The position numbers and the translations under genes are program-made. Shown one piece after another: positions 44,077 through 53,514 of a DNA stretch of 64,000 nt (positions are counted from its first letter, which is position 1; the number at the start of each line of letters is the position of its first letter). Origin of the DNA: Blastobasis lacticolella (taxonomy: Eukaryota > Arthropoda > Insecta > Lepidoptera > Blastobasidae); assembly GCA_905147135.1 (NCBI GenBank), contig LR990046.1:16088501-16152500 (forward strand), read 5' to 3'. The notes below the pieces were generated by a model that saw nothing but the letters and a program-made list of their open reading frames with translations, made no database searches and had not been told where the DNA came from.

Positions 44077-44611
44077 TAAAGAAAGATTTTTTTTTCGAGT
44101 CTCATAGGCTAATTGTTATCCCGGCAAAATAACAGCTCAATGTTTAAATCGATCCGAGCTGCGCTCAGGTGAAAAACGCGAGAAAGTAATCTATCCGTTG
44201 TTTCTTTTTCGAACAGTTGGAAATGCAATAACAAAATCAAGCCCACTATCTCTAACACAGAAACGGGGTCAAGACTCTTCAATTTAGCGAAAACACAATC
44301 CTCTCAAAGCTTATAAGATACTGTCGAATCCACAGCTCGCTTGCTAACATCAATGTCTTTTTATCACGCTACACACGAGCGAGACAGCAGGTTCCGCATT
44401 CGATAAGGAAAGAGACGAAGCGATAATAAAGACGTGCTATCTTCGCGGGTAATCTTTAGCTGGTTGCCTGGAACTGTTTAGGTGCTGTCTATTGCCGTTT
44501 ATTAGGTAATGGAACACATTAGTACAGTTCGATGCTTTAGCTCCTAGATCTAACGCATTAGGGAAATTGTTTAGCAAGGATTTAGCGCTTTAAATGAGGA
44601 TTAAATCTGTA
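44077..44611. other. Unassigned sequence
   Basis: No supported feature. Confidence 0.4.
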
Positions 44612-44705
44612 CTTAGTATAAACAAAGTCGTTTCCCGCCATCTGTCTATGTACGCTTAAATCTTTTAGACTACGCAACGGATTTTAATGCAGTTCTTCCT
44701 CTATT
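44612..44705 (-). repeat. Repeat D fragment (minus)
   Basis: AAACAAAGTCGTTTCCCGCC to CTACGCAACGGATTTTAATG. Confidence 0.8.
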
Positions 44706-44710
44706 TTAAT

Positions 44711-44922
44711 GCGAGAGGTACCGCTCCGGCCATGTACCGATGACTCTTTTCTGAGTTATGTACATTAGTTGAACACTAACCGATGCTCTTACGGTGAGGG
44801 TAAACATCACGGAGGTCTAGTCACGGGTCACTGTAATTAAATGATCTGCCAAATCCTGGATCAAGGTCTAAGAAGACCCTGTGCCCTCGTGCACGACAAT
44901 TCAACCGGGACGTTAACGCAAA
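44711..44922 (+). repeat. Internally deleted SINE-A copy
   Basis: It starts inside the head (GCGAGAGGTACCG), keeps GTACCGATGACTCTTTTCTG, jumps from AACATCA to CGGAGGTC, and ends CAACCGGGACGTTAACGC. Confidence 0.8.
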
Positions 44923-45155
44923 GAGAATTTTTGTATAGATTATAAGATTTTGGAGGCTACGAGTACTAGGCATTATTTTGAGGGATTTTATATAAATACA
45001 TTGAATCTTTAATATTATGATTTTTAAGTCAACTGATTTCTAAGGAGGAACTAAATACGCATCGAGGTTTATCGGTTACAATATTTTATTGGTAGTGTGC
45101 TGAGCCATTGACAGGGGTAGAAAACTAAAAAAAATATTAATATATTTTTCATGTT

Positions 45156-45285
45156 AGTTACGGAAGACAAACAGGCCACCTGATGGAAAGTGGTCACCGC
45201 TACCTATTGACATAAGCATCATACTCTCAGCATACTCTCAAAGATAACTCTCCTCTTATACCTCTTGAACGATACTGTCATAGTC
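45156..45285 (+). repeat. Repeat E copy
   Basis: ACAGGCCACCTGATGGAAAGT, GGTCACCGCTACCTATTGAC and ATACCTCTTGAACGATACTG. Confidence 0.75.
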
Positions 45286-45404
45286 TAAAAAAACTTGCTT
45301 TTTTATGTAACTGTTTAATATTTGTCATATATTAAGGAATTACAATGACCGTATTAAAAAATAATAAGGAGGTTACTATCAATATGAAAATAATGAAATT
45401 TTAA

Positions 45405-45860
45405 TCTATATTTCTATATGCCGCTGAGACGTGGACATTGAGAGAGAGCGAGAAGAGGATAGACGCCTTGGAGATGTGGTGCTGGAGAAGAATGTTTGGG
45501 GTGTCGCGGACGGAGTTTAGAAATAATGAGTCCATCCTCCAAGAACTCGGCATCAAGCAGCGTTTATCATCCACAGTACAGGCTCGAATCCTGACCTTTT
45601 TTAGCTATGTCTCGCGGCGAGGAGATGTATCTGTGGAGCGCCTTGTGGTACAGGGAAAGGTGGAAGGCGCAAGTCCATGCGGAAGATCACCGATGCGCTG
45701 GACCGACCAAGTAAAAGCTGCAGTTAATGGTTATCTCTATGAGTGTACTAGGAAAGCAGCAGTTTGAGAGGAGTGGCACCGGATAGGGAAGCGTGCTGCC
45801 AATCCTCAACCGACGACCACGACCACTCTGTCAAGAGTGTAGCGACTTAGAAGAAGATAA
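45405..45860 (+). pseudogene. RTE-type LINE C-terminal fragment, second family
   Basis: The frame reads YAAETWTLRESEKRIDALEM, CWRRMFGVSRTEFRNNESIL and GRSPMRWTDQVKAAV, the end of a reverse-transcriptase ORF different from the ATGATG-tailed family. It runs to a stop at 45767 and is followed by a GC-rich end with AGAGTGTAGCGACTTAGAAG. The endonuclease and catalytic parts are missing. Confidence 0.8.
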
Positions 45861-46390
45861 TCTATAAATAAAATAACAAAATAACATCAGCATGATAATT
45901 CATTGTCAAGTATGTACACGCAAACTTGAATGATATATTTTCATTCATTCGCGATAAAATTGGTCTCCGTCCATGCTTTTAGTATTTTCCGAAACACAAT
46001 CTCATTTCCATAGTATTAAGTATCTGGCAAATGGAATGGATAATATCATAACATTGTGATCTAGCGAAATCGGCAGCAAGGTCGTTCTGATAGGTTGGGC
46101 CACGAAAACAGCGTCTAGGGGTTCGTTGTTAACCTTGAAATTCGGCTGAGCTATTGTTTGAAATAGTTCACAAAGTTCACAATAGTTCACAAAATGAACG
46201 ATTTCTGTGCGCGATTTTTGGATTAATTTCTACTTTTAAATATAAGAATAGAAGGTTTTTTTTAAAGTAGGTACTTGGAAAATCTATAGATATTCAACGG
46301 ATATCAGTCCATTCCTGATAATGAAGGCATTTATGACACTTTTGTACATTCTTGGCTAATGCCACTAATTGACTAATGTCAATAATCTCC
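45861..46390. other. Unassigned sequence
   Basis: No supported gene or repeat. Confidence 0.4.
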
Positions 46391-46553
46391 ATCTTGGCAA
46401 TAATCTCCCGGTTGAGTTCTCGCGCACGAGGGCCCGAGGTCCGCCTTGACCATTATCCAGGATTTGGCAGATCAGGCAATTACAGTGGAGCGACTGCCAT
46501 CTGACCTCCATGGCCTTGCTACCAGGGGAGCCTGACCCAATTGGATCATGGTT
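46391..46553 (-). repeat. SINE-A 3' half (minus)
   Basis: ATCTTGGCAATAATCTCCCGG, GGATTTGGCAGATCAGGC and CCAATTGGATCATGGTTGG. Confidence 0.8.
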
Positions 46554-46701
46554 GGAGTATGGTTGGATTGTTCTTGTCATTAGTCAATAACCTGCAATTT
46601 TTTTTATAGAAAATATAAATTTTAGTTCGGCAATTTAAATGAACAATATATTTTTTCGTTTAAAGAGAAATCTGGAAGGAAATAAATAAAATAAATAAAT
46701 A

Positions 46702-46922
46702 ACCGTGGTCTAGCCCCAAAGTAAGCTAAGCTTGTGTTATGGGTGCTAGATAACTGATAAACTACTTATATACTTTTAAATACATACTTATTAAACATAG
46801 AGCACCCAGACCCGTAACAGAAATTAAAATTCATCATTTCAATTTCTGCCCGGCCGGGAATCGAACCCGGGACCTCTTGCGTGGCAGACCGGCATGTTGA
46901 CCACTGAACCACTCAGGTCGTC
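46702..46922 (-). repeat. SINE-B copy (minus) with a short 3' deletion
   Basis: The tRNA-like head is intact at 46845-46922 (GGGAATCGAACCCGGGACC as the B-box complement). The 3' end lacks about 20 bases, jumping from CCGTGG straight to TCTAGCCCC. Confidence 0.85.
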
Positions 46923-47684
46923 AAAGTAAATCGGCCCAAAATACAAATTGTATACATCCAATCACACAAATACACTTTGATTTGTATAAAAAATTATTAA
47001 ATATGCTAATATTATAATATATTAAACAAAATAAGTCTAAGTCAAGAGTACGATCAACAACAATAAATGTATGATAAGTGAATGTCCTAGAGGCAAAAAC
47101 GGTGTAAGATCGTAGCTTATAGCACTCGATAGTCTCTACCTACCCATATGCGACGTGAACATCTGTCCATTCTCTCTTCTTCATCAGCCCTTCTCCGTCC
47201 AACTTTGAACATATTATATCTCCCCCAGCTTCTTCCATCCTGATCGACAGGAAGTCTCCTTTATCCACATCTTCTCGGCCACCTTGGTGATGGCGTCGAA
47301 CCAACTTGCCTTTGGTCTGCCAGGGTTTCGTTCTTAGTCACCATACTACTGTCAAATATAAAGACTTCGAATTAAACTCTAGTTTAATGGCCTCATTGGT
47401 GAAGGGCTGTAATGGTCGCAGGATCGATTTGAGAAGCTTCGTGACCCAGGAGGGCTATAAAATATAGAACGAGGAAGTTCATTTGGGTAAGTTAATATTC
47501 GAGTACACAATTCGTACAAAGGATTCAACTTCGTATTGTTACATTATAGCGTACCTACAAGTGTTTGGGAAATTGTGGGTTTATTTATGTTGTCAATGTA
47601 GTATTGTATTGTAGTATATTTAGTTTTACTTATAACAACTTACTTGGTTTTTAAAATTATTAAACACAAAATTACACAAGTTTG
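46923..47684. other. Mostly unassigned; possible LINE-end repeat
   Basis: 47168-47340 has CTCTTCTTCATCAGCCCTTC, CTTCTTCCATCCTGATCGAC and CACCTTGGTGATGGCG, which may be an RTE-type LINE 3' end in reverse. Other parts are unassigned. Confidence 0.35.
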
Positions 47685-47990
47685 CTAATTGGTCTTCAAC
47701 TTCAACTTCTTTGTCGTATCATCCAGGTTCATCAGTAGTAACAAGCGCACCCCGTCTCTACGGGGTGTCGCATCCGATGAAACCTGGAAAGCCTTCCCGG
47801 CTACAGGTGCTCCCAGGGGGTGTTTAGCACGTATGCGCCTAGGTCCCTTTTTGGCGAGTCGTGCATAACCAGTCCGGCCGGCCGGCTGGTACTCATGAGA
47901 GTTCACCTCCTCCCTCCCAACCGTTACCGGAGGGTGCCCATTTCCTTTGCGATGGGAGCAAAAAAACAGTAGTAACCGTGAAGCCAAGCC
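47685..47990 (-). repeat. GC-rich retroelement-like segment
   Basis: This stands out as GC-rich in an AT-rich setting. The minus strand reads an open frame of 100 codons with GREEVNSHEYQPAGRTGYAR and TPRRDGVRLLLL, without a domain I can name. Its composition and abrupt edges suggest a retroelement fragment, not a host exon. Confidence 0.4.
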
Positions 47991-48720
47991 TAATATAGGC
48001 TACTTACATTAGGTATACTTATAGAATACTTGGCGTCGACATTTTCTTCTCTACTGCGCTCAGTCTTAGGCATCCGTTGGCTGTCGCGTCTGACTCTGTG
48101 ACGACAATCCATCGTTTTTGGATCTCCCGCGAGACCGCTTTCCCATAAATATGACTTTCTAGTAAAGATTTTGGACACAGATACGAGTTCGATCTGAAAT
48201 AATTAACATTTAGGTACCTTTGTCCCACCTACCAATGGCTCACTACACTACACCACTACCACTTGACTACTGTCTTACGTTTTTTGAGGATGCGTCGCAG
48301 TGTTGTTAGTGGTGGTGGAAGTGGTGTAGGGTCACCACCCTAAACCGCTAACCACTAGCCATAGGTAAGTGGCATGAAACTAAATATTCATTATATCAGA
48401 TCGCGAATTAACGCCTAATACAATCAATAAAAAAAATTGTGATGTACTTCTGTTTACCCGAAACCATTCCTTCCCTGAACCACATTATCAACTGAAGCTA
48501 GCATAAAGTATGGTCATAAAAAAGGACTCCAATTATCGAAAATGTTTGGTATCTCTACGTGATAGCATTCGGGATTCGATTAAGGTAATCACCCCATTTT
48601 TTATCCTGATAAACTGGAGATCATATCAAACTGGTCTTGGTCATGAAAATAGACGTTCAGACGTCGTTTTTCCATTTCTTCGCAGGTACAGGGATTAGGT
48701 AGGACCTCTTTATAATTCCA
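47991..48720. other. Unassigned; contains an imperfect fold-back
   Basis: ACTACACCACTACCACT (about 48248) and AGTGGTGGTGGAAGTGGTGTAG (about 48309) form an imperfect hairpin. No gene supported. Confidence 0.4.
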
Positions 48721-48945
48721 ACTATTGGATCCGGCGCGACTTCGTTCGCGTATACATAGTTTACTCTATGTATTTTAGAAAACCGCATTAAAATCTATTG
48801 CGTAGTTTAAAATATCTAAACGTGCATAGATACAGTCGGCGGGAAGAAAGGAAGAAAGAAAATATTTATTATTTAAAAGGACGCCACGATATGATACCTA
48901 ATTGATTGGAAGCGACTTTGTTTTATACTATGTAAAGATAGCTAA
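48721..48945 (+). repeat. Repeat D copy carrying a 61-bp retroposed insert
   Basis: CCGGCGCGACTTCGTTCGCG to ACAGTCGGCGGGAAG (48846), then a 61-bp insert, then GGAAG again (48908-48912) and CGACTTTGTTTTATACTATG. Other D copies read straight through GGCGGGAAGCGAC, so GGAAG is a target duplication. Confidence 0.85.
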
Positions 48946-49679
48946 AATTTATATCTAAAACATACTGACCCAGTAAGACCTAGAAATAAATTGAGTCAGA
49001 AACGAAAAGCCGTAGGAGCCGAAGCCGTAGAATAATTGCCAACGCGAAGCGACAATGTTCGCCACTCATAGAGTCCATGGGCTGAGGATGGAAAGGTGTG
49101 TCTGTTGTGACACGAGTGGTGACCACGTTGCGGAAGATGCAGTGTGGGCACGACAGGCTGACTACTCATATGTTACTTGACTGAAGTGCCAAAGATAAGT
49201 GTGTTGAAAAATATGTTTTAGCGCCTTAACAGATAACTCAACTGGCTGACGACTTAAAATAATTCGGGGTTTACCATCATGCAGAAACTATCTCTTTTAT
49301 TATGCGAATTGGTAACTGCAGCATTGGAGAAACACCACCAATACATTACCAATATCCTCCACTAAACATACCGCAAACTAAACTCTACGACTGCGGTCAG
49401 AACCCGAAACTACGTCCTTAAACCCGAAAGTATTTCAAATTACAATGCCCATACCGAAATAATAGTGGGCAACTAAAACAGCAGTCCTAAACTACACAAT
49501 ATGGGATCCTGAATAAATCAGAGTTGCGCAATTTACTGCCATTAAGGCGTTTAGCGGCTATCTTGTGTCTCTTTAATACAAATTAATTCGATTCCTGCAT
49601 CTATTTTCAGCTATTGGTAAAAATAGACTTCACTTTAATTAAAAAATTGGCGATAAGTGAAAGTCGTATTGAAACTAAA
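48946..49679. other. Unassigned; possible LINE zinc-knuckle scrap
   Basis: 49070-49170 in one frame reads RMERCVCCDTSGDHVAEDAVW, slightly like the Cys-His end of R1/jockey reverse transcriptases. This is weak evidence. Confidence 0.3.
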
Positions 49680-49921
49680 GTGGCCAGGGTAAAATAGTAG
49701 TGAGCAGAGAAAATAGCTCGAAAAACAGATGGTTCTCGAGTGGCGACCATGTATCGGAAGGCTCAGCGTGTAGGCCTCCCACAAGGTGGACCGATGACCT
49801 GGTAAAGATCGCAGGTACCAGCTGGATGCGGAAGGCACAGGAGCGGCCTTTATGGAGATCTCTGGGGGAGACCGATGCCCAGCAGTGGGCGTCTTTCGGC
49901 TGATATGATGATGATGATGAT
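49680..49921 (+). pseudogene. RTE-type LINE 3'-terminal fragment with ATGATG tail
   Basis: It is decayed relative to 63012-63250: it keeps VCRPPTRWTDDLVKIAGTSW-like coding text and AQQWASFG before the stop and (GATGAT)n, but lost about 20 bases after AACAGATGG. Confidence 0.85.
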
Positions 49922-50949
49922 ATTAAAACAGTGAGATCATCATTTTCTCATAATATTTCAGCCTTTAAACCTAGTTTCTCTGCAGCTTACGACGTAAGAA
50001 TGTTGAGTGCCACGCGAAGTCGAGAGAGAAGAGCAAGAAGGTATTGACAGCATCATAATGATGATTATCATCAACCCATTGCTGGATACAGGCCTGCCAG
50101 AATAAGCGCCAACGTTCCGTATCCGCTTGAATCATTGAGCCTCCATCTGCAACAGTCAAATAGTAGATAGATAGCTAGATAAACACTTTATTGCTCATAA
50201 AATATAACAATACCATTACTTACAATAGCAAGGAAGACACATGAGCAAAAGGGATCTTATCCTGTACAGAAATTGAGACAGGAATTTTACAGCAGGTAGT
50301 GTCAAGTCGCAAGATACAAGAGAATGCGTTGTGCGTTTATCTGAACACCAACAAACAGCCAAAAACATGATATAATCGTACTTATGTAGGTATACTAAAA
50401 TATGGTCTCACAAATCTTTCGCTAAAAGGTATTTACGGATTTAATTATAATAATTATAGTTCAATAGTAATTATAATTAATCATACAGATTTCAATTTTA
50501 TCATCAAAATAACAAAACCACAGAACCGTATGTGCTTTATCACCTACAAGGAAGGTGACTGTATTATTAAATTTTAAAATAGCAAGTGTTCCTTTCCATT
50601 ACGTCTTTGTGGAAATGACACAACGATATGACACACAAACTTGTCACATTGCACTTTGTCCACGTAATAATACGTGCCTCATTTGCTTTTTATTAGGCGG
50701 TAGCTATTGCTCGTAATATTTACGATCTTTACTATTTAGTATCTTAATGTACAACAAAAATGCAGAACTGCAGATGTGCATGTCACAATGAACTCAGATA
50801 TAGAGTACCTGTAAGCCTCGCATGGAACTCACCAACACAAACATTGATGCTTGGCAAAACGGAGATTAGGCGTTATTCACCATTCTTCGATATTTCCATC
50901 AGGAATATATTAAAACAAACGTACCTATTTTATAATTTGACTTCTTTAC
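49922..50949. other. Mostly unassigned; one LINE 3'-UTR-like tail
   Basis: 50165-50310 (AAACACTTTATTGCTCATAA...ACATGAGCAAAAGGGATCTTATC) resembles the reversed 3' end of a lepidopteran LINE. A frame starting at 50760 has no recognisable domain. Confidence 0.4.
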
Positions 50950-51046
50950 ATAGCATAAAACAAAGTCACTTCCCGCCGTCTGTCCCAATGCATCTATGTA
51001 TGTTTTTATGTACGCTTAGATCTTTTAAACCACATAACGGATATTA
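50950..51046 (-). repeat. Repeat D copy (minus), first half
   Basis: AAACAAAGTCACTTCCCGCC to CACATAACGGATATT. It is interrupted here and resumes at about 51913 (TTTAAATGCGGTCTTTAAG). Confidence 0.8.
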
Positions 51047-51912
51047 AATAAAATAAATAAATAAATAATTTATTATCAACACAACATTTAAATAAAAAAT
51101 TACATAGGTACATATTTCAACACACACTTAAAATTATACAAAATAAAATCAAACAGAAAAGAAAAATCTAACAAAATTACGTAATTATTACAATTAACCG
51201 ATTTGGCATTGCCCGGTCGATAAAAGGACCTCACTCAGCATGAGCCGAGGCCAAAGCCGCGGCGCTTGTCTTCCGCGGGTCCCGCGGAGTGAGGGCCGCT
51301 ACCCCTACTACGGGCGCTTTAAAATACAGAAAATTTAATACATAAAATAGTATTTATAATGCTAATAAGTAAGCTAAGGTGTAAAGTGAAGTGATTACCC
51401 AGTATCCTGCTCGCTATTCGCCATTCAGTTTGAGTTTCGCACGCCAACATAAAGAAGTCTAGTCGAGTGTCGCGAAAAAGAAAATTAACAATAGGTATAC
51501 TGTCCAAGTAAATTATATATCTGGTGCTATTCTAGTATGTCCAATAGATAAATAATTTGAAATAAAAAGAAATTTAAATTAATAAACAATAATAATAATA
51601 GTGGACAAATTCACACAGCGCCATCTAGCCCCAAAGTAAGCAAAGCTTGTGTTATGGGTGCTAGATAACTGATAAACTACTTATATACTTTTAAATACAT
51701 ACTTATTATACGTACAGAACACCCAGACCCGTAACAGAAATTAAAATTCATCATTTCAATTTCTGCCCGGCCGGGAATTGAACCCGAGACCTCTTGCGTG
51801 GCAGACCGGCATGTTGACCATTAAACCACTCAGGTCGTCGTAATTTGCATATTAATATAATTGTGGGTATGTAATAATTAAAAACTAGTGGTTAGCATTA
51901 GTATGTTAACAA
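51047..51912 (-). mobile_element. 5'-truncated LINE 3' end inserted in repeat D
   Basis: Reading on the minus strand, the insert ends in AATAAATTATTTATTTATTT. Upstream of that is a GC-rich block (51205-51315) containing TCATGCTGAGTGAGGTCC and CGACCGGGCAATGCC, which I recognise as a lepidopteran LINE 3' UTR. It splits the repeat-D halves at 50950-51046 and 51913-52020 and itself hosts a SINE-B copy. No reverse-transcriptase coding part is left. Confidence 0.7.
51601..51840 (-). repeat. Full-length SINE-B (minus)
   Basis: GTGGACAAATTCACACAGCG at the 3' end, CAGACCCGTAACAGAAATT in the body and the tRNA-like head to ACCACTCAGGTCGTCG. (AATA)n precedes it, the expected tail. Confidence 0.9.
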
Positions 51913-52020
51913 CATTTAAATGCGGTCTTTAAGAATATATAGAGTAATTTAAGAGGAAGATTTACATGCAAAAAAAAAAGGGTAGGTAGGGCTAAAGCAA
52001 GTGTCCGGGTCCACTAGTTA
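51913..52020 (-). repeat. Repeat D copy (minus), second half
   Basis: TTTAAATGCGGTCTTTAAG, GGGTAGGTAGGGC and GTGTCCGGGTCCACTAGTTA complete the copy begun at 50950. Compare the unbroken copy at 39881-40080. Confidence 0.75.
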
Positions 52021-52048
52021 GGTATAACTAGAGGTGAAAGACGTCGAG

Positions 52049-52328
52049 GAGCGTCGGTGGCCCGGCGGTTGAGTATCCGACTCGTAAGCGAGAGCTACCA
52101 GGTTCGAATCCCGCTGCGGCCATGTACCAATGACTCTTTTCTGAGTTATGTACGTTAGTTTAATTCTAACTGATGCTCTTACGGTGAGGGAAAGCATCGT
52201 GATGAAACCAGCAAATTCAGGCAAGTGAATTTGTAACCATGATCCAATCTGGTCAGGTTCCCCTTGTAACAGGGTAACGGAGGTCAGATGGTACTCCCTC
52301 CACTGTATTATCCAGATCGCCAAATCCT
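52049..52328 (+). repeat. SINE-A copy with tRNA-like head
   Basis: GAGCGTCGGTGGCCCGGCGG, GGTTCGAATCCCGCTGCGGCC, CTCTTTTCTGAGTTATGTAC and ATGATCCAATCTGGTCAGG. Truncated at the 3' end near CCAAATCC. Confidence 0.88.
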
Positions 52329-52510
52329 TTTATTTATGACCTCAATATTGCTTCCACCGCCTCTTGGATGTCCTATGTTTTATGGATGTCCTGTTTAAGG
52401 TTGGCTGAAAGAAATCCCATTGTGGGATAAGCCCGCCTTTGCTTTGTAAAATTATTTTTGTAATACCTGTATTTATTAAGCAATAAAGAGTTTACACACA
52501 TACATACAAC
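52329..52510 (+). repeat. LINE 3'-UTR-like segment
   Basis: TGGGATAAGCCCGCCTTTGC, GTATTTATTAAGCAATAAAG and AGTTTACACACATACATAC have the layout of a lepidopteran LINE 3' end with its polyadenylation signal. Confidence 0.55.
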
Positions 52511-52867
52511 TTTTTCCCCACAGCGTTTAGAGAATTGTCGCTTAAGTAAAGTTGTAGAAAATGAAAAATTCGTGACATATTGCTTAACGTCATATGGGCT
52601 GAGTTGTCTAGACTTACTTTATGTAAAATATGCTGATGCGACAGTTAACAGGGATATGTCTGTCTCGTTCGTTCAACCATATTATTTCTATTTTCTATCC
52701 TAAACTATAAAAACTTTTTATGGTGTCTATTCACCTACATGCTGCTTGCCAAGTGGCATGACTACTTGAAGATGAGGTCTAAAATGGCCCGCCAAATCAA
52801 GCTGCATGATCGATTCGCAGGCAGTACGTGACGGGACCTACACCAACTAGGCAATACCTCTATTTAT

Positions 52868-53088
52868 GACGACCTGAGCGGTTCAGTTGTCTGCCATGTA
52901 GAGGACCCGGGTTCGATTCCCGGCCAGGCAAAATTTAAATGATGAATTTTTGTTGCTGTTACGTGTCGGGTTTTATATGTAGGTACCTACTTATAATAAG
53001 TATGTACTTAAAAATATAGAACTCGTTTATCAGTTATCTGGCACTCATAACACAAGCTTATTATTGGGCTGTGTGAAATGTCCACGCA
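52868..53088 (+). repeat. SINE-B copy with intact B box
   Basis: GACGACCTGAGCGGTTCAGT, GGGTTCGATTCCCGGCCAGGC, a body with GTTACGTGTCGGG, and a decayed 3' end (GGCTGTGTGAAATGTCCACG). Confidence 0.85.
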
Positions 53089-53514
53089 TATTTCTTTATT
53101 TATTTATCTCACTAAAATCACAACACCCCTGTTCTAATTTGGAACAACATTCGTGTACGCGAAAACAGGCCTAATCCGCAGCCGAATCAATCATACTTCC
53201 CTTGGACAAAGCGAGCACAACCTGCATACAACACAATAGAAGTCGTTAGAATGCCAGTAATGGTCGGAAATTACCTGAACTGTGATTTATAACTCCGCTT
53301 TGTGCCCAGAAGGCGGTAGCGGGCTGCCCTCAATGGATACTGGCTAATCTTTTTCTAAAAAGCCTGTGTCGCTTAAAAGGTACACCACGAAATTTAGGAG
53401 CTAATATTCCAGCGTTAGAACGAGGCGATCTGGACCAGGTGTGATTTTGAGAGTATGTTACGAATTGAAAAGGTGTAAGCCTCTGATATTTATACTTTGG
53501 TTAACGAAGATGTT
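53089..53514. other. Unassigned sequence
   Basis: No supported gene or repeat apart from the SINE-B tail at the left edge. Confidence 0.4.

Noticed and set aside
46845..46922. Apparent tRNA-Gly gene on the minus strand
   Set aside because: It is the head of a SINE-B copy. Terminal stem pairing is lost and the 3' side continues into the SINE body without a terminator.
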